DNA of 64,000 nt from Gammaproteobacteria bacterium. Its GTDB lineage: Bacteria; Pseudomonadota; Gammaproteobacteria; Steroidobacterales; Steroidobacteraceae. The stretch spans positions 36,079 through 100,078 of the forward strand of contig JAQGOE010000031.1 of assembly GCA_028293725.1 (NCBI GenBank), read 5' to 3'. Position numbers and translations under genes: made by a program. How positions within the stretch are numbered: position 1 is the first letter of the stretch; every line of letters begins with the position of its first letter. Below, piece after piece: positions 54,495-63,023 of this stretch. The notes under the pieces are model-generated. The model was not told where the DNA came from, did no database searches, and was given only the letters and a program-made list of their open reading frames with translations.

Positions 54495-55337
54495 ATGACC
54501 GACTCGCCCGTTTTACGCCACCTGCTTATTGCCACGATTCTTGCACTGACGCCCGTGACCGCGGCGGCGGATATCGTGAGTTCCGTAAACAAGGTCCGTG
54601 CCCAAGGGTGTCCCGGACGGCGTGGCGGTGAGGCCCCCCTGCGGGAAAACCGGCAATTGGACACCGTTGCACGCGAACTGGCCCGCGGGGCCGATCTGCG
54701 CCGTGCTGAGAAGCAGGCGAATTATCATGCGGTCGCATCCGCATCCGTGCAGATCTCCGGGGTTCCCGACAACGGTGATATCGATCGCGTCCTCGGAAGG
54801 CAATTCTGTTCCGCTTCGACCGAGCCGCAGTTTCGTGAGATGGGCGCATACCGTCGCGGGACCGATGTCTGGATCGCCCTGGCACAGCCATTTACACCTC
54901 CACTCGCGCGCGATGCCACAGCAATAGGCCGTCGCCTGCTGACGTTGACCAACGATGCGCGCTCACATGCGAGACGCTGCGGAGGCACTTCCTTCGCGGC
55001 GGCGCCGCCTCTTGCACTAAACGCACTGCTGGACAACGCGGCGCTCGTACACTCGCAGGACATGGCGGCCCATGGCTACATGGACCACACGGGACGTGAC
55101 GGAAGCTCGCCAGCGGATCGAATCACACGCACCGGTTATAAGTGGCGCATGGTTGGTGAAAATCTCGCGAGTGGAATCATGACACCCGAGGATGCGGTCG
55201 CCGGCTGGCTGCAGAGTCCGCACCACTGTGTAAACCTGATGACGGCGCGATTCACCGAGATGGGAATTGCCTTCGCGGTAAACCCGTCAACCGAGGCTGG
55301 TGTTTATTGGACGCAGACTTTCGGAACGACGCGTTAG
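54495..55337 (+). CDS. Secreted CAP/SCP-domain protein
   Basis: A 280-residue exported protein (LLIATILALTPVTAAA signal). The C-terminal CAP domain spans about residues 150-278: TNDARSHARRCGG, ALLDNAALVHSQDMAAHGYMDHT, GENLASGIMTPEDAVAGWLQSPHHCVNLM. The His and Glu residues typical of CAP are present. The N-terminal part (30-140) is Arg-rich and unassigned. The ATG at 54495 has no clear ribosome site. The 3' end overlaps the EAL gene by 51 bp on the opposite strand. Confidence 0.85.
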   Translation: MTDSPVLRHLLIATILALTPVTAAADIVSSVNKVRAQGCPGRRGGEAPLRENRQLDTVARELARGADLRRAEKQANYHAVASASVQISGVPDNGDIDRVLGRQFCSASTEPQFREMGAYRRGTDVWIALAQPFTPPLARDATAIGRRLLTLTNDARSHARRCGGTSFAAAPPLALNALLDNAALVHSQDMAAHGYMDHTGRDGSSPADRITRTGYKWRMVGENLASGIMTPEDAVAGWLQSPHHCVNLMTARFTEMGIAFAVNPSTEAGVYWTQTFGTTR

Positions 55338-57086
55338 CGGCTCGGGCTCGGCCCGGCTGACGAGATCGATGACCCGATCGCCAGCGGCCAGCAGACAGGT
55401 GCAACCCGGCTTTGCCTTCGCCAGTGCCTTCGTCTGACGCAGACTTTCCGCGATGATTTCGGGTGTGATGAGATTGCTGCCGTCGATCTCGAAAGCCGCT
55501 ATCGATGCGCTCAGAAGCGGGAACCGCCGTGTCGTTCCGTCACGGTCGACACCCACCAAACCGCGGGCCTCCCGATGCTCGCTCGAGTGGAAGTTGACGA
55601 GCGAAGCCTCCAGCTCCTCGATGAGCGCGATGAGGCGCAGCGTCCAGTCCTGGCTGCGCATGAGGAAAACGAAATCGTCGCCACCGACATGACCCACGAA
55701 GTCCACTCGCGGCCGGACAATCTGACTTATAACTTCCGAGACGTGCAGCAACACTTGATCGCCGCGTGCATAACCGTACGCGTCGTTGAACGCTTTGAAG
55801 TGATCGAGGTCGAGGTGACAGGCGACGAAATGCCGGCGGCGCGCGACCCACTGCGAAAGATGTCTCTGAATTTCACGGTTGCCGGGCAGACCGGTGAGTG
55901 GATTGGAGTGCCGCGCCGCCTGGATCTGCTGCGCGGTGATCTGGCGCAGCAGGTCGAATGTCCTGCCAAGTCCGAGGTAGATCCCGTTGCGCGTGATAAT
56001 GAAATCATCCCGCTGCGGACGGGCGCTCCGAGCGGTGACCACGCGGCTGACCTGGTCGAGCCGAGCGCGGGCCTCGACCTGAACCGTTTCCCGTGTCATC
56101 ACGCTGCTGACCGGTTTGCGGTTGTAGATTTCGGGGTGCAGCGGACGGCTGAGGAAGATGAGCAGCTCGTCCCGGTAAACGAGGCCGACCGGACGCTCCG
56201 ACTCGAGCACCGCCAGCGCGGTCCATTCGGAGTTGGCGCGGAAAATCTCAACCACATCGCCGATCTGGGTCGTGGCGGCAATACCCGGAATCGGCAGAAC
56301 CAGGTGCTCGGCACAATCAGCCGTCGGGCCGACCGTGATGGTTTCGAGGCCACACAGCACCGCTGAGTTGCCACCCGGGACGCGTTGCGGCCGGCCGAGC
56401 AGGTAACCCTGCAAGTAGTCCACTCCCAACTCGAGAAGCAGGGCGTACTGCTCGCGATTCTCGATTCCTTCGGCAATGACACGGCAGCCCGTGACCCGAC
56501 CCATGTCGACCACGGAGCGCAGAATCTCGCCGCGCACCGCATCCTGCTCGATACCGGCGACGAAGTAGCGATCGACCTTCACATAGTCTGGGCGGATCGC
56601 CGCCCAGGTCTTCAGTCCGGAAGATCCGGCGCCCAGGTCATCGATGGCGATGTCGCACCCCAGCGCGCGCAGCGGGGCGACCGCCGCCGCGAGCAGTACC
56701 TCGTCTTCCATGAGGCCATGCTCCGTTACTTCGAGCACGACGTCGTGGGGATCGATCTGATTCGCGGCGAGTTGCTCACCTAACCAGTCGGCCAGATTGC
56801 TCCAGTCGAGCAGGGTTTGCGGCAGCAGGTTCAGAAACAGGCGGCCTTCCAGGTGGAGGGCGCGAAAACTGCGCAGTGCGGATTCGAGGCAGCGGCGCTC
56901 GAGCGGGATAGTCAAACCAGCGGTTGCGGCGGCGGCAATCAAAGCGCTGGGGAGCTCGAGCGGGCCTTCCGGGCCTCGCGTCAAGGCCTCGTAGCCGATC
57001 GGCTCGCGAGTCGCCCCGTCTATGATCGGTTGAAAGAGCGTATAAAGCGCTTCCCCCGCGACCAGCCCCTGAATCGCTTCGTTCAT
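55287..57086 (-). CDS. EAL-CBS-GGDEF protein, probable c-di-GMP phosphodiesterase
   Basis: A 599-residue protein. The EAL domain (1-~240) keeps the key residues: YEALTRG, LNLLPQ, VTEHG, IDDLGAGSSG, VKVDRYF, AEGIEN and LQGYLLGRP. A CBS pair follows (~265-395, VSSVMTRETVQVEA). The GGDEF domain (~405-570) reads HVGGDDF, so the signature Glu is Asp. I expect active hydrolysis of c-di-GMP, with the CBS part sensing a nucleotide and the GGDEF part regulatory or weakly active. I chose the ATG at 57086, where the EAL domain begins; an ATG at 57140 is possible. Confidence 0.88.
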   Translation of the reverse strand: MNEAIQGLVAGEALYTLFQPIIDGATREPIGYEALTRGPEGPLELPSALIAAAATAGLTIPLERRCLESALRSFRALHLEGRLFLNLLPQTLLDWSNLADWLGEQLAANQIDPHDVVLEVTEHGLMEDEVLLAAAVAPLRALGCDIAIDDLGAGSSGLKTWAAIRPDYVKVDRYFVAGIEQDAVRGEILRSVVDMGRVTGCRVIAEGIENREQYALLLELGVDYLQGYLLGRPQRVPGGNSAVLCGLETITVGPTADCAEHLVLPIPGIAATTQIGDVVEIFRANSEWTALAVLESERPVGLVYRDELLIFLSRPLHPEIYNRKPVSSVMTRETVQVEARARLDQVSRVVTARSARPQRDDFIITRNGIYLGLGRTFDLLRQITAQQIQAARHSNPLTGLPGNREIQRHLSQWVARRRHFVACHLDLDHFKAFNDAYGYARGDQVLLHVSEVISQIVRPRVDFVGHVGGDDFVFLMRSQDWTLRLIALIEELEASLVNFHSSEHREARGLVGVDRDGTTRRFPLLSASIAAFEIDGSNLITPEIIAESLRQTKALAKAKPGCTCLLAAGDRVIDLVSRAEPEPLTRRSESLRPINTSLG

Positions 57087-57243
57087 TTGCCGGCGAAGGT
57101 ACGCGCAACTCCGCCGAGCCCGCTGTGAACGGCTCAGCATCTCGATGGCGGTACGGATGAAAGTTTTCTTACAGGGACCGCTGGTCGCCCGATAGACGGT
57201 CGGTCGGTTACAGGCGCAAGTATGGCGATTGCGCCAACATGGG

Positions 57244-58125
57244 TCAGCGTCCGGCGCGGCGCATGGCGGCACGGCCCAGTACGACGCCGAACTCCATTTC
57301 GCCTTCGCCGCGAGTGAGCGCTTCGAGTAGGGAGTCGCGCATCTGACTCGCCAGGGGCATCGGTGTCGTCACGGCATCCGCGGCCGAAAGCGCCAGGCGC
57401 ACGTCCTTGAGTCCGAGTCGCGCCTTGAATCCCGCCGGCTCGAAAGTACCCGCGGCAATCAGACGGCCATACCCTTCGTAAACCGGCCCTGGAAACAGGC
57501 TGTGGCTGGCGAGATCGAAGAGATCACCGGCTTTGATGTCATAACCTGTGGCCAGGGCGGCCGCCTCTCCCATGGCCTCACACGCGGCGGCCAACATGAA
57601 ATTCATCGAGATCTTGACGACGTTGGCACGCGAGGCGGTTTCGCCAAACCTCCAGGTCTTTTGACCCGCCACATCCAGCAGCGGCTGCACTTTGTCGAGG
57701 GCCGCTGTGGGGCCTGCGGCAATGATGTTGAGCTTGCCCGCCGCGGCCGCGTCAGGTCGACCCATCACGGGGGCCGCGATGTAGGCGATGCCACGCTTTT
57801 CATGAAGGGCAGCGAGTTCGTCGGCAAACGCAACGGACACCGTAGCCATGTTGACATGCACTGAAACTGTTTCGCGCGAAGCGCGTTCCAGCACGCCTGT
57901 ATCGAGAAGCACCGCACGCAGCGCGTTGTCATCTCCCAGCATCGAAAATACGACATCGCCCTTGAACGCTTCCTCCGGTCTGGCGACGACCGTTGCGCCG
58001 GCTTCGCCCAGGATACGGGCAGCCTCGGGCGATCTGTTCCACACACGCACCTTGTGCTTCGCCTGCAGAAACCTACCGGCGATGGCACTGCCCATGTGAC
58101 CCAGACCGATGAAGCCGATGTCCAT
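57244..58125 (-). CDS. NAD(P)-dependent beta-hydroxyacid dehydrogenase (3-HIBADH family)
   Basis: A 293-residue dehydrogenase with the Rossmann motif IGFIGLGHMGSAIA at residues 3-16, AAPVMGRPDAAAAGKL in the middle and the catalytic Lys/Asn in ANVVKISMNFML. It belongs to the 3-hydroxyisobutyrate/glyoxylate-succinic semialdehyde reductase family. Its specificity is unclear. 3-Hydroxyisobutyrate would fit valine catabolism by the bkd complex elsewhere in the window, but the genes are not linked. Confidence 0.88.
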   Translation of the reverse strand: MDIGFIGLGHMGSAIAGRFLQAKHKVRVWNRSPEAARILGEAGATVVARPEEAFKGDVVFSMLGDDNALRAVLLDTGVLERASRETVSVHVNMATVSVAFADELAALHEKRGIAYIAAPVMGRPDAAAAGKLNIIAAGPTAALDKVQPLLDVAGQKTWRFGETASRANVVKISMNFMLAAACEAMGEAAALATGYDIKAGDLFDLASHSLFPGPVYEGYGRLIAAGTFEPAGFKARLGLKDVRLALSAADAVTTPMPLASQMRDSLLEALTRGEGEMEFGVVLGRAAMRRAGR

Positions 58126-58247
58126 AGATGAAACTCAATTTTGTGAAGCCCGATGCTACCAGCGGGTTTCAACCCCCGCATCGATCTCGTAAGATCACGC
58201 GCCTTTCATGCGCCTTGAGCTTGGGCGCCTCGCGTGGAGCGGATTCA

Positions 58248-58775
58248 ATGGCTGAAGTCGAGATTCATACCGGACACGGGCACGAGAACGATGAGTTCGG
58301 TCGTCGCGTCGGCGTCATGGTAGGCGTGATCGGCATCATTCTGGCCGTGGTCACGATTGCATCCCATCGGGCCCACACGGCGGCGGTCATCGCCCGCACG
58401 GAAGCCAACGACCAATGGTCGTTCTTCCAAAGCAAGAAGCTCCGCCAGCATCTCGCCGAAATCGGGTCGAGCCTCGCTGACGCGCTCGCCACGGACCCCG
58501 CGCGCGTGCAGGTACTCGTGGACAAGCTGAACAAGGACAAAGACCGCTACGCACACGACTCTGACGACATTCAGAAAGAAGCCACGGCGAAGGAAGAGGA
58601 GAGCAAGCACGAGGAGCGGCGTGCTCTGCGGCTCGACATGGGCGAAGGATTTCTGGAGCTCGGACTGGTGCTGTCGTCGCTTTACTTCCTGTCGAAGGCG
58701 CGTTTCTTTCCAATCATCGGCGGCCTTGCGGCCATCATTGGCACTTGTCTCGGGATCGCGGGCTTCATTGTGTAG
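58248..58775 (+). CDS. DUF4337 membrane protein
   Basis: A 175-residue protein with one N-terminal membrane helix (residues ~20-40, RRVGVMVGVIGIILAVVTIASH), a charged coiled-coil-like middle (KLNKDKDRYAHDSDDIQKEA, KEEESKHEERR) and two C-terminal helices. This is the normal DUF4337 plan. The ATG at 58248 has GGAG 8 nt upstream; longer in-frame starts were rejected. Function unknown. Confidence 0.85.
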   Translation: MAEVEIHTGHGHENDEFGRRVGVMVGVIGIILAVVTIASHRAHTAAVIARTEANDQWSFFQSKKLRQHLAEIGSSLADALATDPARVQVLVDKLNKDKDRYAHDSDDIQKEATAKEEESKHEERRALRLDMGEGFLELGLVLSSLYFLSKARFFPIIGGLAAIIGTCLGIAGFIV

Positions 58776-58815
58776 CAAGCGGCCGATCGCGCTCGGCGTG
58801 GCGTAGCGTGGCCGC

Positions 58816-59595
58816 TCAGATTTCGGCTACGGGTTCCGGCTTGCGGGTGAAGCTCACGAACAACCCCGCAAGTAGATACAGGAGGGCGAACCACGCGATG
58901 GATCGCGTGAGCAACGTGTAAATCACCCGGTAGTTCGAAAGGCCATCCATCGCGATCAGAGCGGCCTTGTAGCCGCCTATGGCGGCGGCCGCTACGCACA
59001 CAGCCATCAGTAGCGCTATTCGTCCTGAGGACGACAGGGTACCCACGGCCGGTGGTTCGATCTTCGGTGTCGGTAGCCGCAGATACCAGATGATCATTAT
59101 CAGGAGGCCCGCGAGCGAGCTCACGTACTGCAGGATGTGGCAGAGGCTCCCGGTGTAGTCACCCAGTGTGATCGGCGCGCTCAGCACTGCAACACGCCGG
59201 ACCATCCAGCCGTTGTCGTGTGTGAACGAATCCCAAAGCACGTGGGTCCACGTGCCGACGAGTATGCCCAGCGGCGCCAGCACCCAGTGCAGCGGCTGAT
59301 CCTTGAAGTGCTCCATGGCCTGCAGACACAACGCGCGCGCGCGCGGCCTCAGCAAGGCGACGAGTGGCCGGCGGAACAAAAAGCCAAAGAGCAGTACAAC
59401 CATTCCTATCGGGATATCGGCCCAGAAGGAGCCCGAAAGCGTATGCGTCTCGAGCATCACCCGGTTGAACCGCCCGGGAATGAAGTACGGCAGATCTGGC
59501 GCGACGCTACCGACGATCAGCGGAACCGTCTGAAGCCATTTGAACCGCCGGCGCAACGGCAGAACAGCTGCCGGATGCGCAAAAGTGAACGGCAT
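58816..59595 (-). CDS. DUF4184 membrane protein
   Basis: A 259-residue inner-membrane protein starting MPFTFAHPAAVLPLRRR. It contains GSVAPDLPYFIPG near residue 30 and GTWTHVLWDSFTHDNGW near residue 115, a phospholipase-C/YdjM-like His/Asp pattern of DUF4184, followed by three to four membrane helices. Enzymatic function is unproven. Confidence 0.88.
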   Translation of the reverse strand: MPFTFAHPAAVLPLRRRFKWLQTVPLIVGSVAPDLPYFIPGRFNRVMLETHTLSGSFWADIPIGMVVLLFGFLFRRPLVALLRPRARALCLQAMEHFKDQPLHWVLAPLGILVGTWTHVLWDSFTHDNGWMVRRVAVLSAPITLGDYTGSLCHILQYVSSLAGLLIMIIWYLRLPTPKIEPPAVGTLSSSGRIALLMAVCVAAAAIGGYKAALIAMDGLSNYRVIYTLLTRSIAWFALLYLLAGLFVSFTRKPEPVAEI

Positions 59596-59631
59596 GACAA
59601 AAGGCTCTCAGGCTTGAGGGCAGCCTGCAAG

Positions 59632-60528
59632 CTATTTCACCCCGGAGCGTGGCCTAGGAGCCGTTTCGGCGCCGTCATTGCGGCGTGCGGCGGCGCGCTC
59701 GCGATATTTCGGGCTCAGAACCAGGGGTGAGCCGCTCCCCTCCCAGATGATCCGGCCGCCTTTCATGGCGTTGCTGTTGGCACCCTGGTGTGCTTTTTTG
59801 GGTAGCTCTTTTAGCAGCCTTACATTGCCGCCACCGAGGACCACGTATTCCACCTCGAGCGCGTAGCGTAACTGCTCGACGACCGCAGCCACCTCCTTGC
59901 GCCAGCGCTTCTTGCCCAACCGGTCGAGGCCGCGCTGCCCGACATACTGCTCGTAGGTGCGACCGTTCTTATAAGGCAGGTGTCCGAATTCCATCGGCTC
60001 GACGATGCCATCGAGCACGAGAGTTGCCCCCATGCCGGTGCCGAGGCCCAGAAATAACATCCGGCCGCCGGCGTAACTGCCGACCGCCTGCATGGCGGCG
60101 TCATTGATGACGCGGACCGGTTTACCCAGGGCCGCCTCGAAATCGAAGCCGATCCACCCGGCGCCCAGATTGAACGGTTCCGCCGCAATGCGCCCGCGAA
60201 CCACCACGCCCGGGTAGCCTATCGAGACGGCATCGTAGTCTGCCGGCGTGACGAGCTTGCGCAGCCTTTTGACCATGGCGTCGGGGGTCATCTTCAGGCC
60301 GGAAACGAATCTCTGCCGCTTACCGCGATCGCCCACGCTGAGCTTCACGTGGGAGCCGCCGACGTCGAGGACGAGGATGCGCCGGGGGGCGTTGCTGGTG
60401 CCGTTCGGGGCGCCGCTGGGGACGCCGCTGCGCTGAGGTGCTTTTTCTTTGCGGCGGACGGTGCGCCTCCGTCCTTTCTTTTTTGCGGCCATAGCGTGAT
60501 TGTCACCGGTATCGGGGGGTTTCGCCAT
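59632..60528 (-). CDS. ROK-family sugar kinase, polyphosphate-glucokinase-like
   Basis: A 298-residue ROK kinase. A basic, Lys/Arg-rich N-terminal tail (~45 residues) precedes the domain: VLDVGGSHVKLSVG (phosphate loop), SIGYPGVV, VINDAAMQAVGSYAGG and FLGLGTGMGATLVLDG. This is close to the PPGK-like branch, which lacks the usual zinc motif. It probably phosphorylates glucose or a related sugar with ATP or polyphosphate. The start is uncertain: ATG at 60528, or at 60492 (residue 13); neither has a clear ribosome site. Confidence 0.82.
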   Translation of the reverse strand: MAKPPDTGDNHAMAAKKKGRRRTVRRKEKAPQRSGVPSGAPNGTSNAPRRILVLDVGGSHVKLSVGDRGKRQRFVSGLKMTPDAMVKRLRKLVTPADYDAVSIGYPGVVVRGRIAAEPFNLGAGWIGFDFEAALGKPVRVINDAAMQAVGSYAGGRMLFLGLGTGMGATLVLDGIVEPMEFGHLPYKNGRTYEQYVGQRGLDRLGKKRWRKEVAAVVEQLRYALEVEYVVLGGGNVRLLKELPKKAHQGANSNAMKGGRIIWEGSGSPLVLSPKYRERAAARRNDGAETAPRPRSGVK

Positions 60529-60656
60529 TCGGCAGGCATCGCTTAAACGCGGCGGGCGGCGGATGTATCCAAGGGACGACTGATAAAGAAACGACTCGTC
60601 GCGAGATGGCTCCGTGGGAAGCGGCTCGTTGGGACGTGATTACGGAGGGTGTGGGC

Positions 60657-61364
60657 ATGATTCGTAAATTCTGGGCAATGCTGCTGGCGCTGGGTATGAC
60701 GCTGGCGATCTCACTCGGTGTGACTTTCGGCGCGGCGCCGGGATTGGCCATGGCGGACGAGGCCGAGACGTCGAAGGTCAATGGATCGATCAACGTCGGA
60801 TCGGGCGAGCACAAGGGAAATCTCTCCACGGTAAATGGGTCGATCCACGTAGGAACGCAGGCGACAGTCGGGCATGTCAATACAGTCAACGGCGGGTTGA
60901 GTGTTGACTCGGGGGCCACGGCCGGCGCGCTCACAACCGTGAATGGGTCTATAAATGTACGGGACGGTGCACACGTGCAGGGAAACATTAACTCGGTCAA
61001 CGGCTCACTGCATGTGGAGCAGGACGCCGACGTGACCGGTAACCTGACTAACGTAAACGGCAGCATCCGCGTCGCCGCCGCTCACGTCGGTGGCTCTATT
61101 GGAACGTACAACGGCAACATCGACCTCGGTCCCAATGCCCACATCGACGGCAATGTCCATATAGAGAAGGACCACAGCTGGAACTTCGGCTTCTTCTGGA
61201 ACTCCCCTCCCGAACCACACGTGATCGTGGAGCCCGGCACCGTGGTGCGCGGGAAGCTGCATTTCGAGCGCCCGGTGAAGTTGTATGTCAGCGATCGCGC
61301 CACGATCGGGGCGGTCGAGGGAGCTGACGTGGTGAAGTTTTCTGGGGATCATCCGCCGGACTAG
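60657..61364 (+). CDS. Exported beta-repeat (bactofilin-like/adhesin-like) protein
   Basis: A 235-residue protein with a signal peptide (residues ~1-33). Seven tandem repeats of 18-19 residues follow, each centred on VNGSIxV and alternating with G-x-A/H-x-x-G-N-x turns. They begin at about residues 41, 59, 77, 95, 114, 133 and 151. The pattern predicts a short right-handed beta-helix, as in bactofilins and polymer-forming surface proteins. The C-terminal part includes VIVEPGTVVRGKLHF. The ribosome site is ACGGAGGG. It converges on the next gene over a shared hairpin. Confidence 0.8.
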   Translation: MIRKFWAMLLALGMTLAISLGVTFGAAPGLAMADEAETSKVNGSINVGSGEHKGNLSTVNGSIHVGTQATVGHVNTVNGGLSVDSGATAGALTTVNGSINVRDGAHVQGNINSVNGSLHVEQDADVTGNLTNVNGSIRVAAAHVGGSIGTYNGNIDLGPNAHIDGNVHIEKDHSWNFGFFWNSPPEPHVIVEPGTVVRGKLHFERPVKLYVSDRATIGAVEGADVVKFSGDHPPD

Positions 61365-61416
61365 CGGCCTGGAGTCCGGACTAAGCGCCCCGGGGTGAAC
61401 GGCGCCGGAACGAAAC

Positions 61417-61442
61417 GCGGCGGGATCTTTCGACCCCGCCGC
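61417..61442. terminator. Shared hairpin between convergent secreted-protein genes
   Basis: GCGGCGGG (61417-61424) pairs with CCCGCCGC (61435-61442) around a 10-nt loop. It lies 52 bp after the rightward stop and 22 bp after the leftward stop, with short T-containing sequence on both sides. It probably terminates both transcripts. Confidence 0.55.
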
Positions 61443-61463
61443 TTGATCCAACCCTAGACAAGC

Positions 61464-62819
61464 TCAGCGCGACGCCGAGACCGCAGTTGCGCCGGACCCC
61501 TGCCCGGACACCGCGGCGTTGCCGTTCGACACCCCCGCACTGCCGTTGCCCGACGACGCGGCGCTGCCCTTTGACACCCCCGCACTGCCATTGCCCGACG
61601 CCGTCGTCGACGCGCTGTGCGACGCGGTAGGCGACGCGCCGTGCGACGTCCCGTTAGCCGTGCCACTCTGCGTGCCGGTCAGCGTGCCGCTAGAGGCCCC
61701 ACCAGCATTCGCCGACCGACCCTTAGGTGTGTTGGTCTCACTCGCGCCCTTACCCGAAGTGGCGGACGGCTCGCTGTTAGCCGCACGACTCGCAGTACCG
61801 CTCAATGTGCCGTTCGCCGTCCCCGAGGCCGAACCGTTGCTCGTCCCGCTAGCCGCACGATTCGCGGTTCCGCTCAGCGTGCTATTCGTCGTCCCCGACG
61901 CCGAACTGTTGCTCGTCCCGCTAGCCGTACGATTCGCGGTTCCGGTCACCGCGCTATCCCCCATCCCGGAGGCCGAGCTGTTACGCGTCCCGTTTGCCGC
62001 AGTCGTCGTGCCGGCGAGCGCCTCATTCGTCGATCCCATGCCGCCGGCCGTCGTCGAGGCGCTATGCGACGTTCCGCTAGCCGCACCCGACGCGGCGCCG
62101 GAGGCACTCCCGGCTGCATTCAACTCGCGCGCATCCGTCGCGACAGAGTTGGCTTTCCCCTCCGCGCCGCCAGCCGCCGTCGAAGTCGACGACACCGTGC
62201 CGTTGGTGATCCCTGTGCCAGTTGCTTTCGCGTCGTTCACGGCGTCGCCGGCCTTGCCTTTCGCGTCACTCACGGCGTCACCGGCAGCAATCCTTGCGTT
62301 ACCGGCCGTGTCGCCCGCCTTCGCCTTTGCGTCACTCACTGTGTCGCTCGCCTTGGCCTTCACGTCGCCCACTGTGTCGCCGGCCTTAGCCTTTGCACCA
62401 TCTGCAGTGTCGACAGCCTTGGCCTTTGCGTCACCCACTTTGGCCTTTGCATCGGCCGCCGCGTCGCCCGCCTTGCCCTTCACGTCATTCGCAGCGGCGC
62501 CGGCCTTCTTGGCAGCCTTGCCCGTGCCATCTAGCGCACCGTCCTTGGCTCCCGACATCGTGCGATCAATACGACCAACACCGTTGACGTTGCCTCCAAG
62601 CGACCCATTCAACGCCCCATTGGCGCCACCATTCATGGACCCGCCGAGGCCACCCAGCCCGCCCGGGCCGGCCAAGCCCCCGCCCATTCCGCCACCCAAA
62701 CCACCGCCCACGCCGCCACCCAGCCCGCCACCGAGGTGACCGGCAAACACCTGCGCCGGCGCGGCAACAGCCAACATGGCAACAACCGCGGCACTCGCGA
62801 AAAGATGATTCGTCTTCAT
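61464..62819 (-). CDS. Repeat-rich secreted protein: Gly-rich, LEA-like and Ser/Thr/Gly/Asn repeats
   Basis: A 451-residue low-complexity protein with a signal peptide (MKTNHLFASAAVVAMLAVAAPAQ). Three repeat zones follow: Gly/Leu/Met-rich (27-80), an 11-residue LEA-group-3-like repeat (about 113-196, K-A-K-A-G-D-T-V-x-D-A), and a Ser/Thr/Gly/Asn/Ala zone (205-451) with 24- and 15-residue tandem repeats. No cysteine is present. The composition suggests a flexible extracellular or periplasmic protein, perhaps protecting against desiccation or forming a matrix. The ribosome site is GAGAGAGG. I do not recognise the whole architecture. Confidence 0.75.
   Translation of the reverse strand: MKTNHLFASAAVVAMLAVAAPAQVFAGHLGGGLGGGVGGGLGGGMGGGLAGPGGLGGLGGSMNGGANGALNGSLGGNVNGVGRIDRTMSGAKDGALDGTGKAAKKAGAAANDVKGKAGDAAADAKAKVGDAKAKAVDTADGAKAKAGDTVGDVKAKASDTVSDAKAKAGDTAGNARIAAGDAVSDAKGKAGDAVNDAKATGTGITNGTVSSTSTAAGGAEGKANSVATDARELNAAGSASGAASGAASGTSHSASTTAGGMGSTNEALAGTTTAANGTRNSSASGMGDSAVTGTANRTASGTSNSSASGTTNSTLSGTANRAASGTSNGSASGTANGTLSGTASRAANSEPSATSGKGASETNTPKGRSANAGGASSGTLTGTQSGTANGTSHGASPTASHSASTTASGNGSAGVSKGSAASSGNGSAGVSNGNAAVSGQGSGATAVSASR
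61509..61598. repeat. Two 45-bp tandem repeats
   Basis: They encode two copies of SGNGSAGVSxGxAA(S/V) at residues 408-422 and 423-437 of the repeat-rich secreted protein. The near-identity at DNA level suggests recent duplication. Confidence 0.75.
61794..62009. repeat. Three 72-bp tandem repeats
   Basis: Residues 271-294, 295-318 and 319-342 of the repeat-rich protein are three consecutive 24-residue units. The last two (ANR(T/A)ASGTSN(S/G)SASGT...LSGT) are nearly identical and the first is diverged. Confidence 0.78.
62232..62483. repeat. 33-bp-period repeats encoding LEA-like 11-mers
   Basis: Residues ~113-196 show an 11-residue period with K/A-K-A-G-D-T/A-x-x-D-A phasing, for example units starting at 142, 153, 164, 175 and 186. 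This matches the amphipathic 11-mers of group 3 LEA proteins. Confidence 0.7.
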
Positions 62820-62903
62820 GTCCTCTCTCCCAATATGCCGCGGCCCATCCGCGACCTTCAGGAGGTACTACGATCCGCCCCACCGAAAACTTCCCCGCCC
62901 CCT

Positions 62904-62917
62904 CGAAAATATTTTCG
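62904..62917. promoter_or_regulatory. 14-bp perfect palindrome upstream of the repeat-rich gene
   Basis: CGAAAATATTTTCG is a perfect palindrome in an AT-rich island about 85 bp before the leftward start codon at 62819, where its promoter should lie. It could be an operator or part of the promoter. The remainder of 62820-63023 is GC-rich and shows no gene. Confidence 0.4.
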
Positions 62918-63023
62918 TTTTACTTAATTCGGCGCGCAGGGCAGTCGCACTCACACACCGAGCAAGCCCGTACCCGCACCGGCGCACCCTCCCGCGCCGC
63001 CCCGCGCCCCGCGCGCACGGCCG

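Noticed and set aside
58776..58815. Possible terminator AGCGGCC...GGCCGCT
   Set aside because: The loop is about 25 nt and no T-tract follows, so I could not support it as a terminator.
61519..62739. A 406-codon plus-strand frame, Pro/Ala/Val-rich and repetitive
   Set aside because: It mirrors the repeats of the minus-strand low-complexity gene, which has a signal peptide and ribosome site. The antisense frame lacks both.
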